This document shows positions 8,175 to 15,455 of a DNA stretch of 64,000 nt, one piece after another. Numbering within the stretch: the stretch's first letter is position 1; every line of letters begins with the position of its first letter. The position numbers were made by a program, and so were the translations under genes. Below the pieces are notes generated by a model, which saw nothing but the letters and a program-made list of their open reading frames with translations, was not told where the DNA came from and did not search any database. The stretch lies in NCBI GenBank assembly GCA_016212525.1, contig JACRGD010000010.1, positions 434,001 through 498,000 on the forward strand, in the 5' to 3' direction. This DNA comes from Microcaldota archaeon. Lineage in GTDB: Archaea > Micrarchaeota > Micrarchaeia > Anstonellales > Bilamarchaeaceae.

Positions 8175-9182
8175 ATGATCGGCGAAAGAACAGCAACTGA
8201 GCTAGCTCAAGCATACTTAGAAAAGCATACCGTCCAGATAAGTAGATTTGGCCTTGCCAACTTGATTGAAAATGGCGGCTATGAACTAATGGTCATGCCC
8301 GATGGCGGATTTTTCCTTGCATTTAATCGAGAAGGAGTTTACTTTGATTGTCGCACGATTTCCCAGACTCTTTTTGACGACATAGCACAGACTAATCCAG
8401 AACTAAGACCATCATTGCGGATTAAGGACGATCGAACGGGAATTCATAATTGGGTTGAAATAATCGATCCTTTATCGGGAAGAAGAATACAGATCGATCC
8501 CACTCCGTGGCAGGCTACGATAACTCCGAATCATTTAGGAGGAAAGGAAGATTCACCAGACATCATAGTTTGCGGAGTATCAATGGACATTGGAGTGGCT
8601 CCTCCTCACCTAGTAACACCATCGAATGTCGGCCATCTAACGACATATCTCGAAGGCAATGCACCCATAGTGGGCAGACCGGACATGCGGGGCGCTAATC
8701 AGGATTTTTTATTTATTTTTAATTTGAGACACGAGCGAGGGTGGGGCGACTTAATCGAAAAACACCAAAACGCAGGAATTTTAGTAACTGATTCGGCAGA
8801 ACTTCAGCGGAGAATCGGTTCGAAGAGAGATCTCGACTTGGAGCCTCTTTTTGCGACTGGTTTGATTCATTTTGGACTAGTCCGAACGACACCGAAAGTT
8901 CAATTTGTAAAGCTTAATATCCAGAAACTACTCTACGCACCGGGAATGGTACTTCCAAACCCTGAAGCCGGACTCCACTTGAGAGAGTCGGTACTTCGAT
9001 TTGTACCACTCATTAAACGACTAAAGCCCAGATTGCCATTATTGGGAGCACCGACAGGTACAGAGATAGATGTTAGAAACCCAGACTTAGCAGCCATGAA
9101 AGCGGCGTATAATGAATATGTAGGTAAGTTGGCAAGAAATAGGAAGGACCCGGGAGCTGCGGTTCCTAGAGTAGTGAGATAA
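8175..9182 (+). CDS. Uncharacterised protein with possible transglutaminase-like core
   Basis: 335 aa, soluble. The first 115 residues contain Cys59 (FDCRT), His91 (GIHNWVEI) and Asp108 (IQIDPTPW). Their order and spacing, and the HNWVEI...IDPTPW wording, resemble the Cys-His-Asp core of transglutaminase-like proteases. The remaining 220 residues match nothing I recognise and end in a basic Pro/Arg tail. The transglutaminase suggestion is inference; no neighbour clarifies the role. Confidence 0.8.
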   Translation: MIGERTATELAQAYLEKHTVQISRFGLANLIENGGYELMVMPDGGFFLAFNREGVYFDCRTISQTLFDDIAQTNPELRPSLRIKDDRTGIHNWVEIIDPLSGRRIQIDPTPWQATITPNHLGGKEDSPDIIVCGVSMDIGVAPPHLVTPSNVGHLTTYLEGNAPIVGRPDMRGANQDFLFIFNLRHERGWGDLIEKHQNAGILVTDSAELQRRIGSKRDLDLEPLFATGLIHFGLVRTTPKVQFVKLNIQKLLYAPGMVLPNPEAGLHLRESVLRFVPLIKRLKPRLPLLGAPTGTEIDVRNPDLAAMKAAYNEYVGKLARNRKDPGAAVPRVVR

Positions 9183-9275
9183 AACAAAAAAGAAACCATA
9201 AGGATTTTGATCAACCACGTTACTTTGAGCTAACGAATAGGCGTATTTTTGGGGTGAAGCCCTTTTTTCCACCGA

Positions 9276-9291
9276 GTGAGCTTTAGCTCAC
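9276..9291. repeat. Perfect hairpin downstream of tRNA-Val
   Basis: GTGAGCT-TT-AGCTCAC, a 7-bp perfect inverted repeat with a 2-nt centre, lies about 20 nt past the tRNA 3' end on the minus strand. It may protect or terminate the tRNA transcript. Confidence 0.4.
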
Positions 9292-9309
9292 GAAGGTAAA
9301 AGAGCTCAA

Positions 9310-9382
9310 TGGGCCCGCGCGGGATCGAACCGCGAGTCTCTGCTGTGTAAGAGCAGCGTCTTAACCATTCGACTACGAGCCC
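9310..9382 (-). tRNA. tRNA-Val (anticodon UAC)
   Basis: The minus strand folds as a cloverleaf of 73 nt. The acceptor is GGGCTCG/CGGGCCC with one G-U pair, the anticodon stem is CTGCT/AGCAG around loop CTTACAC (anticodon TAC), the T arm is CGCGG-TTCGATC-CCGCG, and the discriminator is A. No intron. CCA is not encoded and must be added by the Cca enzyme at 59307-60659. The flanks can pair (CTCAAT upstream with ATTGAG at the 3' end), lengthening the acceptor helix in the precursor. Confidence 0.95.
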
Positions 9383-9563
9383 AGGATTGAGTTGAGCGAA
9401 AGCGAAGCTCAAGCCTGAAGAACGACCTCGAAAAGAGGTCGTGAATATGAGCAAGGACGACAGTCCTTGCGAACCCGTTCATGAAATTAAATGCTTCACG
9501 AGCAACCTCCAAAGAGGTTACAAAATACACCCATTCAGGCATAACTTTACGTCAGTAAATCCA
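9383..9563 (-). ncRNA. Candidate structured RNA co-transcribed upstream of tRNA-Val
   Basis: A TATA box at 9585-9594 predicts a minus-strand start near 9563, about 180 nt before the tRNA. The intervening RNA has an outer stem GCCTGAA/TTCAGGC (9413-9419 with 9534-9540). Inside it are three perfect hairpins: 9422-9442 (8 bp, ACGACCTC arm), 9451-9470 (8 bp, GCAAGGAC arm) and 9504-9519 (6 bp, AACCTC arm). A fourth hairpin, TTGAGC/GCTCAA (9392-9412), adjoins the tRNA. It matches no RNA family I know. Existence as a stable RNA is inferred. Confidence 0.45.
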
Positions 9564-9584
9564 ATCAATAATAATAGATGGTGG

Positions 9585-9594
9585 GGTTTTTAAG
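9585..9594 (-). promoter_or_regulatory. TATA box of the tRNA-Val transcript
   Basis: CCTTAAAAAC on the minus strand, the only clear TATA element between the glutamine-synthetase-like gene and the tRNA. It would start transcription near 9563. Confidence 0.45.
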
Positions 9595-9646
9595 GCAAAC
9601 AGATGAGCGAAAAGCAAGAAAAGATAAATAAAAATTAAAGAAAAAA

Positions 9647-11017
9647 TTAGACGTTAAAGTACTTATGGAGTTCAAGGTTGGTAACACCCATCAAAGATTC
9701 CTTATGTTGCTTCGTTTTTATCTCGACATAGTCATCAAGCAATTCAGTGGGGAAAGTACCCTTTATGAATTTCATATCGCTCGAGAGAGCAGACAACGAT
9801 TCCATGAGACTTGAGGGTAAAGACTTCTCAACCCGCTTCTTGGAGTCCTTCTCAGTTTGATCGCCTGGCTCGGTTTTGCTCTTAATTCCATCTAAACCAG
9901 CAGAAACCAGTGCAGCATACAATAGGTATGGATTGGCAGATGGGTCAGATGCCTTAAAGACGACACGCTTGACTTCCTTAACATTCTTTTTGGCACTTGG
10001 AACAAACAACAAAGATCCGGAATCAGCTGCACTCCATCCAAACTTCTTTGGATCGGCAGTCAATTTTCTATACGAATTTGGAGTTGGAGCTGCAAAGGCC
10101 ATGATCGCACTGGAGTGCTCAAGAACACCACCAATAAAGTACCGGCCACTCTGACTCAGTTGGCCATATTCCTCTTTCCCTTCATAGAAAAGATTCGAAT
10201 CGGCAGTTTTCCAAAGACTCATTGAAACATTGAGCGAATTGCCCTTCTCACCTTCGATTGGATACGGCATAAATGAAGCAGAAGCTCCAACAGTTGCAGC
10301 CAGGTTCTTGGCAACCAGCTTGAGAGTGTTTGTTGCATCAGCAGCGGATTTTAATGATCTCTCTGCCAGTTCGAACGTCTGTTGTGCTGTTGGCGATCGG
10401 CCGTGTCTGTGCGAATCGACCATCATACCAAAGTGATCTTCGAGAGTTTCTGAAACCTGATTCCTAGCGGCATACATTACATCATAGGGAGTGGCAGCAA
10501 AAGCACCATGAGTCTGATTGGCCGAAAGAGCAGATGGGCTCCATTGCGACTCGCGCGAGTCCATTAATACACCCATACCACGTGCTCGGGTATTTTTATC
10601 GACAGTCGCCCCGTCAAACATATAACAGTCAATTTCTGAACCAACAAGCGCACTCTTGATTCCGGCGGCATTAAGATTAGTTTCGATTCTCTGAGCCATG
10701 TATCGGGGGTCTTTTAGGAATCGCTCTTTGTTTCCTGCAGTAACTACATCACAGATGAGTCGGACACTTGAAGTTTCCCAGGGAAGTCTTGAGAGAGTTT
10801 CCGGATCAGGAAGCAAAACCAGATCGCCCTGTGAGGATTGACCAAACACCTCAGAAAGATCGGCAGCATAGATACCATTTCCGAAACTTGCCTCTTCTAA
10901 TTTTCGGTTTGAAATAGAAACACGATGAAGTTTACCCTTGACATCGAAGAATTGTAAATCTATCCATCTAATCTCGTTAGTTGCTACATATTTTAGCACA
11001 TCATCTATTGCAGACAC
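9647..11017 (-). CDS. Glutamine-synthetase-like protein with degenerate active site (probable pseudoenzyme)
   Basis: 456 aa, aligning over its whole length with type I glutamine synthetase. Conserved frame segments include LFYEG, FIGGVLEHSSAIMAF, PTPNSYRKL, SDPSANPYLLYAALVSAGLDGI and the C-terminal helices. Key catalytic and metal residues differ. ExE reads E128-I-D130; the usual HHE...E segment reads DSHRHGRSPTAQQTFEL; the HxH of the SLW motif is N263-V-S265; NRSA is replaced by DSGS; and the ExR before PDPSANPYL is V353-F-K355. GTG start at 11017 with GGTGG site and TATA (ATTTAAAAAG, about 11051-11060). A regulatory or altered-substrate role is more likely than glutamine synthesis. Confidence 0.88.
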   Translation of the reverse strand: MSAIDDVLKYVATNEIRWIDLQFFDVKGKLHRVSISNRKLEEASFGNGIYAADLSEVFGQSSQGDLVLLPDPETLSRLPWETSSVRLICDVVTAGNKERFLKDPRYMAQRIETNLNAAGIKSALVGSEIDCYMFDGATVDKNTRARGMGVLMDSRESQWSPSALSANQTHGAFAATPYDVMYAARNQVSETLEDHFGMMVDSHRHGRSPTAQQTFELAERSLKSAADATNTLKLVAKNLAATVGASASFMPYPIEGEKGNSLNVSMSLWKTADSNLFYEGKEEYGQLSQSGRYFIGGVLEHSSAIMAFAAPTPNSYRKLTADPKKFGWSAADSGSLLFVPSAKKNVKEVKRVVFKASDPSANPYLLYAALVSAGLDGIKSKTEPGDQTEKDSKKRVEKSLPSSLMESLSALSSDMKFIKGTFPTELLDDYVEIKTKQHKESLMGVTNLELHKYFNV

Positions 11018-11125
11018 ATGACCACCTTAACGACTAATAACACTTAGACAATTTAAAAAGATTGATATCAGGACGAAAATAGGGAAAAACGCATAACTAA
11101 AAACCTAAAACTCCAAATCCAAATC

Positions 11126-12427
11126 ATGTTTGGAACTTCAGGCATCAGAGGCATCTTTGACAAAGACATAACATTAGATCTTGCCTATCGAATCGGAAAT
11201 ATATTCGCGAACGGAAAGATGACCATCGCACGGGACATCCGTGAAAGCGGACCGGCATTATTAGAGTCTACAAATGCAGGAGCAAACGAAAACGGGTCCG
11301 ACATAATCGATTTGGGAATAGTTCCAACTCCAACGGCAGCATTATCAAGTAAAAAATACAACTGCCGCTCAATCATGCTCACAGCATCGCATAATCCACC
11401 GGAATACAATGGCCTAAAACTCATCGAAAGAGGAAAGGAAATCGACAAAAAAATGGAAAAGTGGGTCGAAGCCCAGTATAAGCAAAACGTAGTTAAGAGA
11501 AACGAAAGAAAAGGTCAAAAATTCGTAGATAATCAGATAATTCAGGATCACAAAGATTTGATATTCGATCTTATCGATACCAAAGTCATCGCAAGAAAAA
11601 AACCAAAAATAGTAGTAGACTGCAATGGAGCGGCAGGAAGCATAACACCCAGCCTGCTTAGCGATCTTGGCGCACGAGTAGTAAGCCTTAACGCCTCATT
11701 AGATGGGTTTTGCAGACCATCAGAACCCAATGACGCCAACGTCGGAATGCTCAAGGCAGCAGTACGAAATAGCGGCGCAGACTTTGGAATCGCTCACGAT
11801 GGAGATGGCGATCGATGCATTGTTGTTGATGAATTAGGCGAAGCATTAGCGTTCGATGTCCAATTAGCACTGATGATCGAACATGAGATGGACGAGAGCA
11901 GAGAAAAACGAATCGTCTCGACAGTAGAATCATCACTTTTGATCCGCGAGGTAGTTGAATCCAAAGGCGGAAAGGTTGAGATAACTCCGGTTGGAAGTAC
12001 ATTCATCGGAGACTTGATGGAACATAATGGAGCAATCTTTGGCGGAGAGCCATGCGGCGAATATGTTTATCGAAAAGGAGTTCATGTCCCAGATGCTGTT
12101 TTAGCAGCGGCAAAGTTCGCTCAGATCTTTTGCCAAAGAGGCCAATTTTCAAAACTAAAAACCAGATACAAACAGAACTTCATTGCACGCGAGAAATTTG
12201 CATCTAAAGACAAATACGAAGCAATAAATCGAATAAAAGGAGAGATACAAATCGAGGGCGAGCGAAGAAACGACGATGGCATCCGAATCGATGAGCAAGA
12301 CGGCTGGTTCTTAATTCGAGCTTCAGGAACAGAACCCATCGTCAGATTAACTATGGAATACAAAACCAAAGAAAAACTCGAACGAAGATTAATAGAATTG
12401 GCTAAATTGATAAGACAGAATCACTAG
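11126..12427 (+). CDS. glmM: Phosphoglucosamine/phosphohexomutase
   Basis: 433 aa alpha-D-phosphohexomutase. All four functional loops are visible: the phosphoserine loop TASHNPPEYNG, metal loop DGDGDR, sugar-binding loop GGEPCGEY and phosphate-binding loop RASGTEPIVRL. The N-terminus FGTSGIRGIF is typical of archaeal GlmM. It converts glucosamine-6-P to glucosamine-1-P (or related hexose phosphates) for UDP-sugar precursors used in surface glycans. It lacks a few tens of residues compared with bacterial enzymes. The convergent gene overlaps its 3' end by 26 nt. Confidence 0.93.
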   Translation: MFGTSGIRGIFDKDITLDLAYRIGNIFANGKMTIARDIRESGPALLESTNAGANENGSDIIDLGIVPTPTAALSSKKYNCRSIMLTASHNPPEYNGLKLIERGKEIDKKMEKWVEAQYKQNVVKRNERKGQKFVDNQIIQDHKDLIFDLIDTKVIARKKPKIVVDCNGAAGSITPSLLSDLGARVVSLNASLDGFCRPSEPNDANVGMLKAAVRNSGADFGIAHDGDGDRCIVVDELGEALAFDVQLALMIEHEMDESREKRIVSTVESSLLIREVVESKGGKVEITPVGSTFIGDLMEHNGAIFGGEPCGEYVYRKGVHVPDAVLAAAKFAQIFCQRGQFSKLKTRYKQNFIAREKFASKDKYEAINRIKGEIQIEGERRNDDGIRIDEQDGWFLIRASGTEPIVRLTMEYKTKEKLERRLIELAKLIRQNH

Positions 12428-12935
12428 ATTTGGCAATTTTACCCCCAAAATAAGTTCTGGAAAAAAAAGTATCGATTTCATCTACAGAAGAGATAGCAAA
12501 CAGTTCTGCAAGTTCATCTTCGGCTCTAACAACCTTAGTCGACCTATAGAATGCATCAAGACCATCGATGGAAATGCGTCGTAAAGAGGGAGAACTGGAA
12601 AGACAATAAACATCGCCAAGAGCAAGAGTCGTAACCAAAACCAGAACAGGTTTATCTGCATCAGTAATGAGAGCAGATCCAAGACAATGCAAAGCGTATG
12701 GGAAAGCACTAAAAGCCAAAAAAGAAACTGCCCGTTCAGCAGCCAAATCATCTTTGGCCGCTCGCAGATTATCCAAGAAACGCAGAATTGCAGTATCACA
12801 CATAAAAACAGTACGTCTCTCAAAAAGATCAGTATCCAACAAAGGATCGCCACCCCTATGAGTAGAATATCTTGCTGCTGCCTCGAGTTTTCGAGTTGGA
12901 GTGGAAAGAGAACGAAACGGAACAGAGGAGCACAT
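12402..12935 (-). CDS. Hypothetical protein overlapping glmM 3' end
   Basis: 177 aa. A TTTTTAAAA TATA box (about 12959-12967) centred 27-28 nt before the ATG at 12935 supports the reading over the competing + strand ORFs at 12667 and 12687. The protein is Leu/Ala/Ser-rich and mostly helical with a mildly hydrophobic centre (LVLVTTLALGDVYCL) and an acidic second half. No family recognised. Confidence 0.6.
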   Translation of the reverse strand: MCSSVPFRSLSTPTRKLEAAARYSTHRGGDPLLDTDLFERRTVFMCDTAILRFLDNLRAAKDDLAAERAVSFLAFSAFPYALHCLGSALITDADKPVLVLVTTLALGDVYCLSSSPSLRRISIDGLDAFYRSTKVVRAEDELAELFAISSVDEIDTFFSRTYFGGKIAKSSDSVLSI

Positions 12936-13042
12936 GTGATAGAATAAGTAAAGGTTTGTTTTTAAAAGCTGTTATAATAGATGTTTAGGAACAATAGAAC
13001 ATAGAAACCAGAGATAAGAAGGAAAGCAGAGGAGAAATAGAG

Positions 13043-13123
13043 TGGATGCATACTGTTCAACCAAAATATCATCATTCACGCCGTAGGAAACGGCAGACTC
13101 AATTGGCCATTGGTATGCATCCA
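13043..13123 (+). ncRNA. Candidate structured RNA between two convergently arranged genes
   Basis: An 11-bp perfect inverted repeat TGGATGCATAC (13043-13053) / GTATGCATCCA (13113-13123) closes an 81-nt element with an inner hairpin GCCGT-AGGAA-ACGGC. Possible TATA boxes (TTTTTAAAA near 12959, GTTATAATA near 12970) could drive + strand transcription. Strand assignment and function are inferred; it could instead be a processing or termination element. Confidence 0.35.
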
Positions 13124-13134
13124 AACTAAATAGG

Positions 13135-13163
13135 ATAAAAAGATAATAAAAAGAGAAGATAAG
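13135..13163 (-). terminator. T-rich terminator of the RNA polymerase operon
   Basis: On the minus strand, downstream of the nusA stop, the sequence CTTCTCTTTTTATTATCTTTTTATCC contains repeated T runs, the usual archaeal termination signal. No further genes follow on this strand before the hairpin at 13043-13123. Confidence 0.5.
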
Positions 13164-13174
13164 TGCAAAGTGAA

Positions 13175-13813
13175 CTAGGATTGAGGCGGAATTCCTGCAG
13201 AATCTTCCAGAGTAATCGTAGCCTTATCAGTTGAATTATCAGTTGACTTTTCTTCAACAGAATCTGATGAGGAAGTCGAATCAGTAGAGGAATCATCTGA
13301 TTTTTCAGAAGTTTCTAAAGATCCTGAAGAATCACTAGATTTAGCATGTGAAGGATACAATGAAGGATCAACTTCTGCATAAATATTGGGTCTTCTGGTC
13401 CTGATCTGGACAGTTGCATTGAACTTCTTTTTCAAAAAGACCTTTGCAGCTTTAATGCGCTCGCCGGCTTTTCCAATGGCAATACCGCGGTCTTTCTCAT
13501 CGATAGTAAGAAGGATATTATTTTCACCCATTACGTCTCGCTCTTCATAACCATAGACCTGGATATTGAGGAAAAAGTTCTTCAAGAACTGCTCAGGAGT
13601 ATCCGCGTCTTTAATGATTATGATCTTCTTCTTAAACATCTTGGAAATTTTAGGGACATTTGCACCCTTTGGACCAAGACTCCTCGCAAGTGAATTTGGA
13701 GGAACCAAAAAAATCATGAAATTTTCAGTTTCCACATAATCAGACGGCATTATGCGGGTGATTTTTTCAAAATTAGTTATGATACTAAGATCTTTCGCGC
13801 TCAATTCAATCAT
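13175..13813 (-). CDS. nusA: NusA-family transcription factor with acidic Ser-rich tail
   Basis: 212 aa. Two KH-type RNA-binding domains cover about residues 1-150; GSDs include SLGPKGANVPKISKMF and GIAIGKAGERIKAAKVFLKKKF. It lacks the N-terminal RNAP-binding domain of bacterial NusA, as archaeal versions do. The last ~60 residues form a low-complexity Ser/Asp/Thr tail (for example SSTDSTSSSDSVEEKSTD), which is unusual. It is the last gene of the rpo operon, 26 nt after L30e, and has a GTGAT site before the ATG. Confidence 0.93.
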   Translation of the reverse strand: MIELSAKDLSIITNFEKITRIMPSDYVETENFMIFLVPPNSLARSLGPKGANVPKISKMFKKKIIIIKDADTPEQFLKNFFLNIQVYGYEERDVMGENNILLTIDEKDRGIAIGKAGERIKAAKVFLKKKFNATVQIRTRRPNIYAEVDPSLYPSHAKSSDSSGSLETSEKSDDSSTDSTSSSDSVEEKSTDNSTDKATITLEDSAGIPPQS

Positions 13814-13839
13814 TTAAATCACAAACAAAAGTAAAAAAA

Positions 13840-14268
13840 TTATTTTTTCTTGCCCATCTCCAATAGATTAGATGAACCTGCATCGTAAACCGAAAGAACA
13901 GTTACCGGGAATGGTTTTCCGCACACAGAACCCAGCTCGATCGAATTGCCATCGAACTCAAGAATCGGAGTCGAGTGAGTCTTGGAAGCTTTGACAATGC
14001 CCTCTAGCAAATTAGATGGAACATTATTCGCGATAACGAGCAATTTAGCCTTCTTTTTAAGAGAGACATTGTGTCCGAAATCAACTTTACCTGTTTCGAC
14101 AGTCAATCGGAGTGCACCTACAAGAGGACTTTCTTTCTCCTTCTTGCTCTTTCTTCTTCGAACTACTTTTCTTTCCTTCTTTGGTTTAGCTACATCTCCG
14201 GATTCTTCGTCTATTTCGTCAGATTGAACGTCTTGTTTTTCCCCAGCTTCTAAATCTTTTTCTGCCAT
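13840..14268 (-). CDS. rpl30e: Ribosomal protein L30e-like with N-terminal extension
   Basis: 142 aa from the ATG at 14268 (AGGTGA just upstream; the track uses GTG 14277). The L30e domain occupies about residues 45-140 with GALRLTVETGKVDFG, LLVIANNVPSNL and TPILEFDGNSIELGSVCGKPFPV. The first ~45 residues are a charged extension ending in KKERKVVRRRKSKKEKES, absent from typical L30e. Its place between rpoA'' and nusA is the standard archaeal order. Confidence 0.93.
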   Translation of the reverse strand: MAEKDLEAGEKQDVQSDEIDEESGDVAKPKKERKVVRRRKSKKEKESPLVGALRLTVETGKVDFGHNVSLKKKAKLLVIANNVPSNLLEGIVKASKTHSTPILEFDGNSIELGSVCGKPFPVTVLSVYDAGSSNLLEMGKKK

Positions 14269-14316
14269 TAAATTCACCTAAAATATTTGTATTGAGTTTG
14301 CGTTTAGCATTATCGT

Positions 14317-15441
14317 TTATTTGTGTTTCTTGTTTTTCATGACCAGTTTAATCTTTCCGGTTCCCACAGGAACAGTCTGACCAACTATGATGTTTTCGGT
14401 AACTCCGATAAGTTTTTCTTCCTCACCAAACGCACTCGCGTTGATGAGATGCTTGATCGTTTCTTCAAACGCAGCACGACCTAAGACACCGACTTTCTCA
14501 CCCGAAAGACCGTGACGCCCGATTGGCTTTATCTGACCGCAGGTTGTCATGGCATCTGCAATGAGCATGATGTGCCTTATGTCAACGGACAGTTTCTGCA
14601 AGTCCATAACATCATTTATTTCCTTGATGATGGCTTTACGCGCTGCCTCTATACCATATACTCGTTCGATCTCCTTTAAGTTGTTGGTATAGACCCGATC
14701 CGGATCAATTGCCTCATTAAGAATAGCACCAGTAACATTAAATCCGGCTGCCCGGATGAAGTATTCACCCTCACCCTTGATAACCACTGCCCTGAAAATA
14801 CCGTCGATACCCTTGACTATTGCGTCGCGGACTTTCTGACTGAGTTTTCGGACGTATTTTGCAGTGATCTTCTTTTCTTTAGTTGCAGTTGGCTCAGCAA
14901 CAGTTGCTGCGGCATCTCCTTCTTTCTTAGCCTTTGGCTTCTTTGGAGTTTTTGTTTCTTTGACGGCTTTTGCAGGTTTAAGAGTAATTACATTATCAGC
15001 AATCTTAAGATCAGGTGAGAATTCTTCGAGTGCCTTTTTGACCATATTAAAGGTAACACCCTGTGCCTTGGCATCCTTTTCACTAAATATAATATCTATA
15101 GAAAGGGAAGCAAGATCATCCTCAACCCGGGCAACATCGGAAACGAAAACTGCCGAGAGATCACGTGCTACTTTTTCAGCAGCATCCTGATCCTTTGCAT
15201 ATGCTTTCTTTAGATACATATCGATGATGGGCTTCTTTGGTTCCTTCTTTGCATCAACAATTTCAATTAGACGCGGAAGACCAGTCGGCACGTGTTCTGC
15301 AACACCTGCAAAGTGAAATGTACGCATTGTCATCTGCGTACCTGGTTCGCCGATGCTCTGTGCACAGACAACTCCGACAGCCTCGAAAGGAGGAATCGCG
15401 GATTCAAAAACCGATTTTTTCTTTGATTCTTTTTCAGTCAT
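14317..15441 (-). CDS. rpoA2: DNA-directed RNA polymerase subunit A''
   Basis: 374 aa, C-terminal part of the split largest subunit. [24 protein letters not shown] is the trigger-loop region, and [24 protein letters not shown] belongs to the conserved C-terminal jaw/cleft part. A Lys/Ala/Thr-rich insertion of roughly 40 residues (around 156-195, for example [15 protein letters not shown]) interrupts the jaw region. The start at ATG 15441 has a GAGGT site 8 nt upstream; the TTG at 15450 is less likely. It follows rpoA' by 14 nt. Confidence 0.96.
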   Translation of the reverse strand: MTEKESKKKSVFESAIPPFEAVGVVCAQSIGEPGTQMTMRTFHFAGVAEHVPTGLPRLIEIVDAKKEPKKPIIDMYLKKAYAKDQDAAEKVARDLSAVFVSDVARVEDDLASLSIDIIFSEKDAKAQGVTFNMVKKALEEFSPDLKIADNVITLKPAKAVKETKTPKKPKAKKEGDAAATVAEPTATKEKKITAKYVRKLSQKVRDAIVKGIDGIFRAVVIKGEGEYFIRAAGFNVTGAILNEAIDPDRVYTNNLKEIERVYGIEAARKAIIKEINDVMDLQKLSVDIRHIMLIADAMTTCGQIKPIGRHGLSGEKVGVLGRAAFEETIKHLINASAFGEEEKLIGVTENIIVGQTVPVGTGKIKLVMKNKKHK

Positions 15442-15455
15442 AAGTGTCAACCTCG

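Noticed and set aside
9306-9542. 78-aa minus-strand ORF upstream of and through tRNA-Val
   Set aside because: It reads through the whole tRNA and over perfect hairpins. The structured RNA explanation is better.
9647-11017. Functional glutamine synthetase (glnA)
   Set aside because: Length and fold fit, but most metal and substrate residues are replaced, so the standard name would mislead.
12667-12947. Plus-strand ORFs (64 and 86 aa) opposite the 12402-12935 gene
   Set aside because: No TATA box or ribosome binding site in the right place, while the minus-strand ORF has a well-placed TATA box.
13043-13123. Box C/D sRNA on the minus strand
   Set aside because: ATGATGA could be a C box, but no CUGA box lies at a suitable distance.
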